Shown: positions 11,463-21,590 of the stretch, in pieces | How the letters are laid out: every line of letters begins with the position of its first letter | Numbering within the stretch: position 1 is the stretch's first letter | Assembly (NCBI GenBank): GCA_039000515.1 | Contig: JBCFYV010011164.1 | Location: forward strand, 33,776,021 to 33,840,020 | Origin: Timema cristinae | Taxonomy: Eukaryota > Arthropoda > Insecta > Phasmatodea > Timematidae | Length of the DNA stretch: 64,000 nt | Reading direction: 5' to 3' | Position numbers and translations under genes: made by a program | Notes under the pieces: model-generated | Told to the model about the DNA's origin: nothing | The model's database searches: none | Seen by the model: the letters and a program-made list of their open reading frames with translations, nothing else

Positions 11463-12061
11463 TACTGTTTATTAATTTCTCGCTATCTTACAGGTAGATA
11501 AAGTATTGTTATCGTCAAAAGAAAGAAATCAAGATTTTGATGAATCTCGATGTTTCAGACCCCCCGAATCCGAAAAAGTGTTTTTAATATCCGTCTGTCT
11601 GTCTCTCTGTCTGTCTAAATGCACCTCCGACTAAAGCCTGGACCATTTTACCTATCGGGCTAAAACTTGGTATCTAGAGTTTTCAGAGGGTTGCCCTAAG
11701 GGGTTTTTGGAATTGTGTATCAAACCATAGAATTAAGGGTGTTTACTGATGGGCAAAAAGAGAAAAGGTCGATTTCCTCAAAATTGGCTCTAACAATTTT
11801 GATTAAATCTCATTTCTAAATATTTATAAATATTCCAAACAAAATGGCTACTCCTAATATTTCGGCAAAGGACTTTAGGTGTTCCAGTCTGAAACCTAAA
11901 TTCTTATTTTTTATCATATCTCCATAACTCATTGAGGTATTAAATTATTTATCATTTCAAATATGTAGGGCTATTTATAATACAAATCTTTTATTTGGAA
12001 CATATTTTTATAAAACCAACAACTTTCAAGCTATACGCAAATATATATTTAAACTTTTCGA
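11463..12061 (-). repeat. Dispersed repeat R, copy 4 (short form)
   Basis: Begins CGCTATCTTACAGGTAGATA directly after copy 3, so the copies are head to tail. It matches the reverse of copy 2 through CCCTAAGGGGTTTTTGGAATT and AAACAAAATGGCTACTC. Confidence 0.85.
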
Positions 12062-13090
12062 AAATTAAGGTAAAGTCTGCGACCGTAAAAAAATCTAGCA
12101 TGAAATTTTAATGGATGTCGACATCTCATGACCACCTGAACCCTAAAAAGTTATTTTTGCAATGCCATCTGTCTCTGTGTCTGCTTAAACCTAAAATTAA
12201 TAGTAGATTAATAAAAAGTGAAAAGATAAAAAAACTTATTTTCTCAAAATCGGCTCTAACGATTTTGATTAAAATTTGTATTTAGGCGTTGATTAAGATC
12301 ACTAATAAAATGGCTATTTTCATGTTCCTATTAAAATTACTTTTAGGGTACTTTACAGAAGTGTAAATTTCCGTATCACTGAAACTATTTGAAATACTAA
12401 ATAATTTATTGTTGCAAAATTGTAGCACGATTAAAAATTAAAAACTTTATTTGAAATATATTTTTATAAAACAAACGTTTCTGAGATTTTTGCAAATATA
12501 TTAATACAATCTGTGAGCTTTAGTTGTAAAGAAATACTACTTAAGTTTTAACGCAATAATTTTTTAATGTAATAGAGTAATTAAATATAAGTAAATCTTT
12601 CAAAAAGCTTATGTTATTTTTCTTTAAACCTATTAGAAGAAATGTTTGCACAACAATAATATATTTCCTTTATTTTAGACACAGTAGTCAATATTTAGGC
12701 TATATTTTAAAATGGTCAAAATTTATAAATGAGTAATTTAATAGCAATTCAATGACCTAAAGATGTGTAACACCTAATAAAATGCAAAAATTCTATCCAT
12801 AAGTCGAAATTTTAATACGAAGTGTTGATCCTTGTGGACCCAATATCTTTCTTTTTTTTTTATTGGTCCAAACATTCTAATGAAAACGTTAATTCTTTAA
12901 AAATAAAATTATCAAATTTAAAACTGGGACTCAAAATTTTGTATACATAAGTATAGTGCAATTTATGCCTGGGTTTTCTAGTGTGTATTATTTCTTTTCA
13001 CATTTATTAAGAGTTTTGAGTAAATATCTTCAAATTTTAATAATAGAGCGAGAAACGTCTGTGAGGAGTTCCGTACCATTTATTTATTAT
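12062..13090 (-). repeat. Dispersed repeat R, copy 5 (long form)
   Basis: Includes GATGTCGACATCTCATGACC, GGCTCTAACGATTTTGATTAAA and the AACGCAATAATTTTTTAATG block, ending GAGGAGTTCCGTACC. No coding frame survives. Confidence 0.8.
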
Positions 13091-13955
13091 ATGTGTCACA
13101 ATGGGGTATTATTTGATATTGAAAATCACCAGCGTAGCTCAGAAAGAAAATAGAAGCGATAATAAAAAAATACAATATATAATACGGATTTAGTTCATAG
13201 GTATGCCTAAATTTATAAAATTTAAATGTCCATGTTCGTGAGGCCGAACTTTATAAAAGGTATGTTTTTAATCACTATAGAATACCTTATCTTACTAATG
13301 TATTTTAATTATTTTGTTTTTTAAGGTGACAGTTTCAATAATATTTCATTCGTACAAACTGAACAGGTAGTAAAATTTGGGGGCTGAGAAGATTGATTTA
13401 TTTTCATTGCCATTGTTTCATTAAGGGTATTTAACGTCAATTTCCCAAACACAATTGAACTACTGGCACATGTCTTACAAACTAATATGAGCAAAATCAG
13501 AACGCCTACACGCATCCCTAGAGTAGAGATATTTATTAAATGGATGACAAAATATCTTATGGCCTATGCAAATATTAAATTTATAGTTTCGAACAGTGCT
13601 CAACTTAACCTTTGGTTGATCAATTAAATCAACCACCTAACCACATCGACGGGCATAAGCTCTGCTCTGAATCTCGTTTTTGTAGAAGATGCAATTTTCT
13701 TCCCTACCAAAGTTGTATAATATCGTTTAGGGAATAAATTAAAATGACATTTTGAATAAAAACTGCCAGTGAAATTAAAAACTTCACTCAGGTAGCAGTT
13801 TTTCAATCATGTAAAAGTTAAAAGGCATATTATGGCTAGCCAAAAATCCAGTTGAACGCGTTATAAATAGTGCCTTTGATTCCAGATAAAGTTAGTCAAA
13901 GATTAAGCCCAAAGAACCGGAAAATGGAACTACTAAAAACTATATACATAAATAA
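13091..13955. other. No recognisable feature
   Basis: AT-rich. Short reverse ORFs at 13321-13515 and 13624-13806 show no domain. Confidence 0.5.
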
Positions 13956-13967
13956 AATCACGACAGA

Positions 13968-13999
<32 letters not shown>

Positions 14000-14011
14000 T
14001 CTGTCGTGGTT
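13956..14011. repeat. (TA)n core flanked by a perfect inverted repeat
   Basis: CACGACAGAGTA at about 13959 is the exact complement of TACTCTGTCGTG at about 13997-14008, with an alternating TA core between. The whole piece is one long palindrome. Confidence 0.85.
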
Positions 14012-14039
14012 TTTTTGTGTGTTTTTTTTTTAACTGTTC

Positions 14040-14267
14040 TGTTAGAGAGAACCGGAGATTAGCTCCTTGCGCCTGTATCTGATGGAGGACGAATATAGCA
14101 GGCTTACTTCATCTCACCTTCCGTTCCTATCGTGTTCCACCTTTAAATTTTACCTGAAGCCTGGTGAAAGGCGAGGAAGAGGCCACGGAAGAAGAAAGCT
14201 AGGCAGTGAAACCTCAAACCCCGTGCTCAGCGTTTTACAAACACGCCCGGGCAATTCACATGGCTAC
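14040..14267 (+). other. GC-elevated segment with a short ORF, unassigned
   Basis: About 230 bp clearly richer in G+C than its surroundings. An ORF at 14067-14276 is rich in Gly, Arg and Lys in the middle. No family is recognised and no splice structure can be argued. It could be an exon relic or an unknown repeat. Confidence 0.3.
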
Positions 14268-14372
14268 ACTAACTGAGTTGGAATGAGGAAGGTAACATTT
14301 AGAATAAGTGTTCTCAAATTTGTGTGGAGGGAGATGTTGACAATATTTAGAAAAAAATTCTACCTTAGTATT
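14268..14372 (-). mobile_element. SINE-B fragment
   Basis: GGAATGAGGAAGGTAACATTTAG...GTGTGGAGGGAGATG matches reversed SINE-B between tail and middle. Confidence 0.6.
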
Positions 14373-14481
14373 TAATTACTATTCACCGCACACTACTATA
14401 TTTCTGGGCTTCACGCATCCAGTTGTTCTAATGGATTATATGTAAGGAAGAAATTATATAATCATATTTTCGTGAATAGAG

Positions 14482-14548
14482 AGTGGTAAACCATTATGAG
14501 AAAATCAACTCAATATGCGCGGCTAGTTTTTTTCATCCCCGAGCTCCC
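14482..14548 (-). mobile_element. SINE-B fragment
   Basis: GAGTGGTAAACCATTATGAGAAAA followed by CCCCGAGCTCCCTGTC matches the reversed middle and B-box flank of SINE-B. It may belong with the fragment at 14268, separated by an insertion. Confidence 0.5.
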
Positions 14549-14559
14549 TGTCTTCATAA

Positions 14560-14722
14560 AACTAGGACACCTCTCCTTCTTCAGTTGCAAACTTATGAGA
14601 GTAATTTTATTGAAAGAAACGCGACATTGTACAAAATAGGTTTGTAGAAGTAAAAGATGGCTTTGAACTCTTCGGTGCAATCCTTCAATAAAACTATACG
14701 TTTGTTTGAAATGGAAATTGTA
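14560..14722. repeat. Dispersed repeat E, copy 1
   Basis: TTGCAAACTTATGAGAGTAA, CATTGTACAAAATAGGTTTG and CAATCCTTCAATAAAA recur in order, with substitutions, at 35529-35690. Class unknown; no ORF. Confidence 0.7.
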
Positions 14723-15189
14723 ATGTATTTACATGTTAGGTTGGTTAACCTAGGGTTATGATAACATAAATTATTATGTTCTGCTTATTATGACCCACCC
14801 AAATTAACAATCTATAATCCCATTGATAGCCTGTGTTCCTGACCTAAACCCAAATATTCTAGCAGCGACATGTATTTAATATATACTTGTCTTATTCTAA
14901 TTCATCCTTACCTGTTAAGTCGAGTGTAGACGTAAAATATCGGCAAGGAGGGAAAAAACATTTCATCCGAGGTGCTTCTGGCTATTTGGAATACCAGCCT
15001 AAAGTACTACGGAAGTAATTTATTTAGATAAAAAAAAAGTTAATCAAATGAGAATGTATAAGTAATAAACTTTATGCAGTTCCAACAACATTTATGGTTT
15101 TTATAACTTTAGGGCGTAGTCTATAAAAAATTATCTAAAGCTGACAACAAAAAATTGCAGTAATATGAGACTTAAGTAGTTTTGACAGT
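14723..15189. other. No recognisable feature
   Basis: AT-rich DNA upstream of the gypsy element. Its LTR or 5' leader could lie here but no LTR signature is visible. Confidence 0.45.
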
Positions 15190-15261
15190 AATGAAGAAAC
15201 CTGATAGTCGTATGTAGAACGATTTGAAACATTTATAGAATGTAATAGTAGACCTATTACT

Positions 15262-15541
15262 ATTATTATTATTATTAGCACCACGTCTTACTACCCATTC
15301 GGGTTATACGCACTTACGCTAATGTGTAATGGTAGGGTGATTTTGAGATGAAATGAAGGACCTACAGTTTAACGTGGAATCCGAACCACGGTGGCGGCTT
15401 GGCATTCCCCACATTCACAAGATGTCTTGTCAGAGGTGTATGAAGGTTTGGAAATCAGATAAATCTTTGCCGGGACCGAGGATTGAACCCCGGCCGTCAG
15501 CATAGAAGTCTGACACCTTACCCCTAGACCACCAGGTCACC
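15262..15541 (-). mobile_element. SINE-A, full length, nested in gypsy gag
   Basis: Complete reverse copy with TTA tail. Perfect 13-bp TSD, TAGACCTATTACT, at 15249-15261 and 15542-15554. Confidence 0.95.
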
Positions 15542-15880
15542 TAGACCTATTACTGAAGAGTAGAAAGTAAGTATGTTACTGACAGTAGTAGGTGCGAACA
15601 CATTTAATCTTCTACGAGAGCTATGTACAGCACACAAGACAAACATTCAGAAAAAAACTATGCGTATCTAATTAGAATAATTTAAAAACATTTATATCCT
15701 AAACCATCGTTTATTGACTAAATATATATATTTAGTTTAGAATAACAACATAAACATGAAAGTTTATCAGAATATATCGCAGGCTGAACTCAAATGTCAA
15801 ATAATTACGAATTTAAAGAATCATTATATGGTTATCTATGGGATTGTCTGGTCAGCGGATTGAAAATCAACTCTATTAAG

Positions 15881-16171
15881 GTTGGTGACCTGGCGGTCTA
15901 GGGGTAAGGTGTCGGACTTCTATGCTGGCGGCCGGGGTTCAATCCTCGGTCCCGGCACAGATTTATCAGATTACCAAACCCTTCCTTCACCTCTGACAAG
16001 ACATCTTGTGAATGTGGGGAATGCCAGGCCTCCACCGTGGTTCGGATTCCACGTTAAACTGTAGGTCCTCCATTTTCATCTCACAATCACCCTACCATTA
16101 CACATTAGCGTAAGTGCGTATAACCCGAATGGGTAGTAAGACGCGGTGCTAATAATAATAATAATAATAAT
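15881..16171 (+). mobile_element. SINE-A, full length, nested in gypsy gag
   Basis: Complete copy with (AAT)n tail. Perfect 12-bp TSD, AACTCTATTAAG, at 15869-15880 and 16172-16183. Confidence 0.95.
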
Positions 16172-16348
16172 AACTCTATTAAGCAACGACTTCTAGCGGT
16201 GAGCCAATTAGACTATGAAAAAGCCGTGGGTATTTCAGCATATTTGGAGGCAGCCGAGAAGGATGCAGATTCACTTTCCTTTGGACACATGGAACAGAGG
16301 ATGATCCAGCCCCAACTTTTTAAATGATGACCAAAAGGGAGAAAGAAA

Positions 16349-16936
16349 GGCAGTTTGAGAGAGGTGAAGTGTTATTGCTGTGGAAGGAAAGGCAGTTTGA
16401 GAGAGGTGAAGTGTTATTGCTGTGGAAGGAAAGGCAGTTTGAGAGAGGTGAAGTGTTATTGCTGTGGAAGGAAAGGCAGTTTGAGAGAGGTGAAGTATTA
16501 TTGCTGTGGAAGGAAAGGCAGTTTGAGAGAGGTGAAGTGTTATTGCTGTGGAAGGAAAGGCAGTTTGAGAGAGGTGAAGTGTTATTGCTGTGGAAGGAAA
16601 GGCAGTTTGAGAGAGTGAAGTGTTATTGCTGTGGAAAGAAAGGCAGTTTGAGAGAGGTGAAGTGTTATTGCTGTGGAAGGAAAGGCAGTTTGAGAGAGGT
16701 GAAGTGTTATTGCTGTGGAAGGAAAGGCAGTTGAGAGAGGTGAAGTGTTACTGCTGTGGAAGGAAAGGCAGTTTGAGAAGGTGAAGTGTTATTGCTGTGG
16801 AAAGAAAGGCAGTTGAGAGAGGTGAAGTGTTATTGCTGTGGAAGGAAAGGCAGTTTGAGAGAGGTTGAAGTGTTATTGCTGTGGAAGGAAAGGCAGTTTG
16901 AGAGAGGTGAAGTGTTATTGCTGTGGAAGGAAAGGC
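16349..16936 (+). repeat. 42-bp tandem array, an in-frame expansion of the Gag zinc knuckle
   Basis: About 14 copies of a 42-bp (14-codon) unit. In the Gag frame each unit reads CYCCGRKGSLREVK. The array ends at 16937 in a segment that gives a canonical CX2CX4HX4C knuckle (CYCCGRKG-H-LKSE-C) if one missing base is allowed for. The repeated units replace the knuckle His with Ser and misplace the last Cys, so they present a CXXC pair every 14 residues. The first six or so units are almost identical and open in frame (16355-16618). Later units carry one-base indels near 16615, 16731, 16775, 16812 and 16862. Confidence 0.9.
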
Positions 16937-17035
16937 ATTTAAAAAGTGAATGCAGCTATCGATAATATGAATGCCGTGTGTGTATGAAGAAAAGTCATTT
17001 TTAAAAGGTGTGTCGACTTAAACTGTTGGGTAAGT
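16937..17035 (+). pseudogene. gag: Gag nucleocapsid zinc knuckles, terminal copies
   Basis: Two adjacent CCHC knuckles follow the array. The first is the frameshifted terminal unit (Cys pair before 16937, His codon short of one base, final Cys near 16953). The second reads C-RV-C-MKKS-H then F-stop-KV then C at about 16969-17010, a perfect CX2CX4HX4C spacing with one stop codon. Paired knuckles are typical of retroelement nucleocapsid, which binds the element's RNA. This anchors the reading frame of the upstream array. Confidence 0.85.
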
Positions 17036-17229
17036 AAAACAAAAGGGAATTGGTTACTCGCATGATTTCTATCAAATCCCACAATGATGGACAAAGGTAT
17101 GAAAGTAATAAGCAACATTTTGTGGGTACGCAACAGTTAAATGACAATTGGGGATGAAAAGACTTATGAAATTTCAAATTTATTTGGGTTATTTAAAGAA
17201 AATCTTAGGGATATACGTGAAAGATTAGA

Positions 17230-17545
17230 AATGTTTAGGATAAATCTACAGGTGAAGGTAAAGAAATTCCTTTTGAAGTAAATACAGGAACAGCGATATT
17301 TTTAATTTCTGAAAAATATTATCAGGTCAATTTAATCACTTAAAATTGCACTCGACTGATTTAATCTTTAATTCATATATAAATGAACAATGTAGGTCTA
17401 ATAAATGTTTAAGTTCAATATCACGAATTGTCACACAAACTAAAACTGTTTATATTTAAAAATGAAGAAAATCCATTATCAGGGCGTGATTGGATCACGG
17501 AACTAAATGTTCAGTTATTAATTCCAGAAAGTTTGAATAATGTTA
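17230..17545 (+). pseudogene. pol: Ty3/gypsy aspartic protease, decayed
   Basis: EVNTGTAIFLIS at about 17275-17310 corresponds to the retropepsin active-site signature (V-D-T-G-A/S-x-x-S-V/L-I), with the catalytic Asp changed to Asn. PLSGRDWITELNV at about 17473-17511 matches the conserved G-R-D-W-L segment at the protease C-terminus of gypsy elements. The region between is frameshifted and AT-rich. It processes Gag-Pol in intact elements; here the Asp-to-Asn change alone would inactivate it. Confidence 0.8.
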
Positions 17546-17634
17546 ACAGTATAACTGCAGTTAGGGTTAAAAAAAAACAGAAATAGTAGATTACCTGTTA
17601 AATAAATTTCCCTAAGTTTTAACAAGAAATTAAT

Positions 17635-18180
17635 AGATTATAAGATTGAACCAGTTAAGTTCAATTTGAATAAGGATGTCATGCCTAAATATTGCAGTCC
17701 GAGATCAATTCCAATAGCACTTAAAGAAAAAGTAGAGCCAGAGTTAGAGCACTTAATGCTTGAGGAGGTATTGACTCTGGTTTCTAATAGTGAGTGGGGT
17801 ACTCCTATAGTCCCTGTTCTTAAGAGGAATCTAAATATAAGTAAGAAAGGCATCCTATTCCCCAAATAGAAGAGTTGTGTGTCACTTTACACAAGGGAGA
17901 ACGCTTTAGTAAACTGGATTTAAGTCATGCTTATCAACAGTTTAAGTTAGATGAAGAATCTAAGAAACTTTGTGTAATAAGCACTCACAAAGATTTATTT
18001 AAGTATGATAGATTAAAAAACTGCCAAAGACCAAATGTTGGCTATATTAGATTCATCTAAGCCGGAAAATATGAAACAACCAAAGCGATTTCTGGGGTTG
18101 GTTAATTACTCTGCCAATTTGTTCCAAACTTATTAAGGATACTATGTCCTTTGTATCGTATTTTGAGAAAAAACACAGAT
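17635..18180 (+). pseudogene. pol: Ty3/gypsy reverse transcriptase, internally deleted
   Basis: Recognisable RT blocks are RSIPIALKEKVEPEL (about 17702), WGTPIVPVLKR (about 17795) and FSKLDLSHAYQQF (about 17904), which holds the first catalytic Asp. Further on come KLCVISTHKDLFKYDRL and, after a gap, FLGLVNYSANFVPNLLRILCPLY (about 18090-18160). The stretch holding the Y-V/L-D-D box and its flanks is missing, as is the IRxCxDYxxxN block before PIPQIEEL. Catalysis is therefore impossible. Stops and a frameshift near 17868 confirm decay. Two adjacent short ORFs (17666-17869 and 17875-18060) are its remnants. Confidence 0.93.
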
Positions 18181-18192
18181 TTTAAGTTTTAC

Positions 18193-18506
18193 TGATGACC
18201 TGGCGGTCTATGGGTAAGGTGTCAGACTTCTGTGTTGGGGATCCGGGGTTCAACCTTCGGTCCCTGCACATATTTATCTGATTTCCAAACCCTTCCTTTA
18301 CCTCTGACAAGACATATTGTGAATGTGGGGAATGCTAGGCCTCCGTCGTGGTTCGGATTCCACGTTAAACTGTAGGTCCTCCATTTCATCTCACAATCAC
18401 CCTACCATTACACATTAGCGTAAAAGTGTGTAACCCGAACGGGTAGTAAGACTTGGTGCTAATAATAATAGTAATAATAATATAATAATAATAATAATAA
18501 TAATAA
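18193..18506 (+). mobile_element. SINE-A, full length, nested in gypsy pol
   Basis: Complete copy with a long (AAT)n tail (18462-18506). 12-bp TSD, TTTAAGTTTTAC, at 18181-18192 and 18507-18518. It separates the RT thumb/connection from RNase H. Confidence 0.95.
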
Positions 18507-18518
18507 TTTAAGTTTTAC

Positions 18519-18897
18519 CAGACATATAAGAAATATTTTTCAATAATTAAAGAAAAGTTAGTGTCAGAAGAGGTATTAGCACACTATAACCCCAAATTAC
18601 TCTTAAAACTACCGTGTGATGCATCGGGCTATGGTCTTGGTAATGTACTGTTGTCATAAATGCAGAGGGATTGAAGTTAATTTCCAATAGCCTATTTTTC
18701 TCACACACTGTCTAAAGCTGAGCAAGGATATTCACAGATTGAACAGGAAGCTCTGAGCTTTGTGTTTGTGGTAAAGAAATTTAATCATTACCTTTGAGTA
18801 AGGAAATGTACTCTATGTACATATCATAAGCCTTTGTTAAGCATATTTGGAGAGAGGAAAAAGGTATAAAAGCCTTTGCGACTAATAGGTTATTTCT
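18519..18897 (+). pseudogene. pol: Ty3/gypsy RNase H, decayed; element ends here
   Basis: LPCDASGYGLGNVLLS at about 18609 carries the first RNase H Asp. FSHTLSKAEQGYSQIEQEAL at about 18699 carries the Glu helix. KPLLSIFGERKK and then, in another frame, GIKAFATNRL at about 18868-18895 complete the domain. The expected T-D-H-KPLL acidic residue reads T-Y-H. RNase H degrades the RNA strand during reverse transcription. Integrase should follow but nothing integrase-like is seen after 18900, so the element is 3'-truncated. Confidence 0.9.
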
Positions 18898-19763
18898 AGG
18901 GGTCAAAATAAAACTACTTTTTTAAACAAGTTATCAATTTTCTACATCCATCATTCATGATTTTAAGAATTAATTTATTGATTTACTTACTATTACAAAA
19001 TTATCCAAAAACAGTATTTTTTAAACTTAAATTATTTAAAAAATTGCATTAAGCTTCCATAAAATAAATTAAAATAGCATCTAGAAGCATTTGCTTTTTA
19101 TAAATTTTCTTGTATTCCAGAGGATAGCCCCTAACCAATTCTCTTTTATCCTGAAATTTAAGTTTGACTACAACCTTGATTGTACTCCCTGCTCATCCCC
19201 AACCCCCACTAAATTAAGTTTCTTGGTGTGCCACTGGTTAAAACAATAGCATTGGTCGCTTGGACCAAGCATGCTGACACACAAAAAAACCAAACGATTT
19301 TGAAAGGTTTCCCTTACCTGAATTCCCGTTTCAAATTACTACGAACGGTAGCCACGATCATCCTATATCTGAATCCTATTAAACACAAGGACTTTTAAAA
19401 ATAAAAATCCAAACACTGTTAAGTTTCAAATAATACGAAGTATTGGTGAAAACGCGTCAAAAGCTATTCAAAAACGTATGAAATAAACTTGCCAATTCAA
19501 CAAATCGGATTACAAGTATTAATTAAAATGAGATTGCAAAACCTGTTGGAATGGGGTTTTTTTTTACCAAACTGACGGAATAGTGAAATATTAAAAAAAA
19601 CAGGTAAGTGAAATCAGTGGCGTCATCAGAGTGGATTTCATCGGCCGTGGATACGATTATTTCACCCAGTAGTTAAACAGAGAAGAGTGGGGGAATGGAG
19701 GTGGGGCTTAAATGAGACAGGGTTTTTTTTCCCCCCGTTCAACAGTCCGTGGTTCAATCCCAC
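18898..19763. other. No recognisable feature
   Basis: AT-rich. No integrase, LTR or other element seen. Confidence 0.5.
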
Positions 19764-19915
19764 ACCTTAGTTCAGCCGGTAGCGTGTCTGTCTACTGAGC
19801 TAAGAGTTCCGGAATCGATTCCCGGCATGGATTAAAAATGTTTCATTGGGGAAATGTGGGTTTACTCTTTCACAGTGATGAATTAACGGCCGGGGCTGTA
19901 AACAATAATGGATAT
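19764..19915 (+). mobile_element. SINE-C, tRNA-derived
   Basis: TTAGTTCAGCCGGTAGCGTG fits an A-box region and GGAATCGATTCCC a B box. The body runs to GATGAATTAACGGCCGGGGC. The same order recurs reversed at 22775-22925, which defines a family distinct from SINE-A and SINE-B. Confidence 0.7.
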
Positions 19916-19983
19916 AAATATAAGTCTGTGGTTCAGAAAACTACATCCTTGATTTTATACTACAGAATAAATACGGACAAAGC

Positions 19984-20000
19984 ATATATATATATATAAT
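19984..20000. repeat. Short AT dinucleotide run
   Basis: (AT)n of about 16 bp just before the transposase relic. Confidence 0.8.
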
Positions 20001-20029
20001 TTTTTCTTACAGATTTTTTTTTCAGATCT

Positions 20030-21017
20030 TTTCCAAACCGTCCAACTCCATCTCATACAGTGTTTGCCAGAGTTTTTCGATGATTGCGGGAAACCGGAAT
20101 GTTTAGTCAACAGAGTGGACTGAGAGTCTCGGAGGAACCACCATACTGCAGGATTTGAAGAAGGGGTGATTCATAGGGTTGAAGATAATCCATCCATTAA
20201 CAGTCTAAACATTAGACATGACATGGGTGTTAATCATACGATCGTATATATATAATCGTATGAACGTCTGGCAGATCCTGTATTAACAACAACTTCACCC
20301 CTACCATCCGAAGAGTGTTCCATCAATTACTACGGTCAATTTTCTACGACAATTTTACTTTTCTCGCTTATTTGTGCAAAATTACCTGTTACAGTTTGAA
20401 TTTCCACGGCTTGTTCTGTTTACTGATCAAACTTCCTTCACCAGGGAAGGCATTTTCAAATCCAGAAACGGCCATATATTTGGGATGAAGAAAATTCCCA
20501 CGCCATTTGCTCCACTAGATTCCAACAGCAGTTCAGCATCAACGTGTGGGCTGGTATTATCGAAGGTCGTTTAATTGGTCCGTAACTTCTTCTACCCCAT
20601 CTGATCGACCCGTTTATTTGGTAGTCCCGCAAGAATTATTTCCATTGTTGTTGGAAGACCCCGTTACGAATTCATCAACAGATGTGGCTGCAACAATGGC
20701 CACTAACACTAAACTTTGGACTTGCCGTTTGAGACTACATAAGCCAGATATTTGGGGACAGTTAGATTGGTCGAGGGGGACTAGTAGAATGACCACGACG
20801 GTCCCCGAACTTAGTTCCAATGGACTTTTTCCTGTGAGCTCACATGAAGAGCCTGCTCTATGAAACCTCTGTCGAAACTAAGGAATGTTTGCTACCACGC
20901 ATTTTCGCCGCAGGGCAATCAATTCAAATTGGTCTTGACATTTTTGAAAGAGTGTACCTGAACATGCTTCGCAGGTGCACCGCAGTTGATGGACGTCATT
21001 TTGAGCAATTATTGTAG
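20030..21017 (+). pseudogene. Mariner/IS630-superfamily transposase, inactive
   Basis: Roughly 330 codons long, consistent with this family. N-terminal helix-turn-helix remnants appear (FPNRPTPSHTVFARVF at 20030; a DMGVNHT recognition-helix-like piece near 20221). The DDE domain shows LFTDQTSFTREGIF (first catalytic Asp near 20424), a YLV...QELFPLLLE segment, MWLQQ where MWFQHDG is usual (second Asp lost by deletion), RRSPNLVPMDFFL (third acidic residue changed to Asn), HMKSLLYET and a C-terminal GRHFEQLL-stop at 21017. At least five frames must be joined, so it is dead. A cut-and-paste transposase of this type would excise and insert DNA at TA. No terminal inverted repeats could be fixed. 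The family call is from motif memory. Confidence 0.85.
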
Positions 21018-21104
21018 CCATTTGCTTTGGCATTACTAAACTTTTTTTTTATATGATGTAAGCCAATAAAGTATTATAATAAGTATTCATATTACTGAAA
21101 ATAC

Positions 21105-21260
21105 TAACAGCTGCCGAAGAGATTGGGATCTGAATCCCAGCCGGGTAACCTCAGAATATTTCTTTGCATAGGATATATCAGTGTGTTTTTTCCTCTCCTC
21201 TCTTCACTTTAATTCGGATGTATTTGCTCTAAGCAACTTTCCTCATCTCCAATCCTTGAA
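21105..21260 (+). mobile_element. SINE-B, 5'-truncated and partial
   Basis: GCCGAAGAGATTGGGATCTGAATCCCAGCCGGG carries the B-box region (in two overlapping parts), then TTTTTCCTCTCCTCTCTTCAC and CTTTCCTCATCTCC of the body. Confidence 0.7.
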
Positions 21261-21404
21261 ACTAACTGCTTGTAGCCTTAGCATTAAACGTTATGATAAA
21301 GAAAAAATAAATCCCCTATTTGATCTCAGAGAAAGGAATATTGTTTAGTTTATCTATTATTTTTGTTAGCATCTCATTTTATTTTCCGTATGGGCTATAC
21401 ATTT

Positions 21405-21590
21405 ATGTACTAATTACGATAATGATTTTAGGGGTTAGGAAGGCTATATTTAGAGGAAGTGTATTCACATTTTCATGGAAGTAGAATGAAAAAAATAATT
21501 GGGGGAAAAACCACCCTCAGTACATCCAACCGAGATTCGAGCCTCGATCTCCCGGTCATCGGCAGTCAATTATACTGTGAGAAAAGCACT
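21405..21590 (-). mobile_element. SINE-B, partial
   Basis: Reversed copy: GGGGTTAGGAAGGCTATATT, TTAGAGGAAGTG, AAAACCACCCTCAGTACATC, GAGATTCGAGCCTCGATCTC, then the tRNA-like GCAGTCAATTATACTGTGAG. Confidence 0.85.

Larger units (their letters stand above)
15190..16290 (+). pseudogene. gag: Ty3/gypsy Gag (capsid region), decayed and interrupted by two SINEs
   Basis: Three stretches of Gag-like sequence survive. VERFETFIEC lies at about 15214-15243, LLTVVGANTFNLLREL at about 15576, and QRLLAVSQLDYEKAV...AYLEAAEKDAD at 16184-16275. These recall the capsid region of insect gypsy Gag, with a RFE(x)FIEAN-like start, a LLxVxGxxxxxLLRxL helix and an AxxxExAEKDA helix before the zinc knuckles. In-frame stops and frameshifts occur throughout, so it is not expressible. 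Two SINE-A elements with perfect TSDs sit inside it. The knuckle region and Pol follow directly. The family call rests on motif memory; the gag-knuckle-protease-RT-RNase H order supports it strongly. Confidence 0.8.

Noticed and set aside
15882..16064. Short ORF inside SINE-A, also seen in most other copies
   Set aside because: The same frame appears in each copy because the copies are alike; SINEs are non-coding pol III elements.
16349..16936. 42-bp array as a CRISPR
   Set aside because: Units are contiguous without spacers and the context is a eukaryotic retrotransposon.
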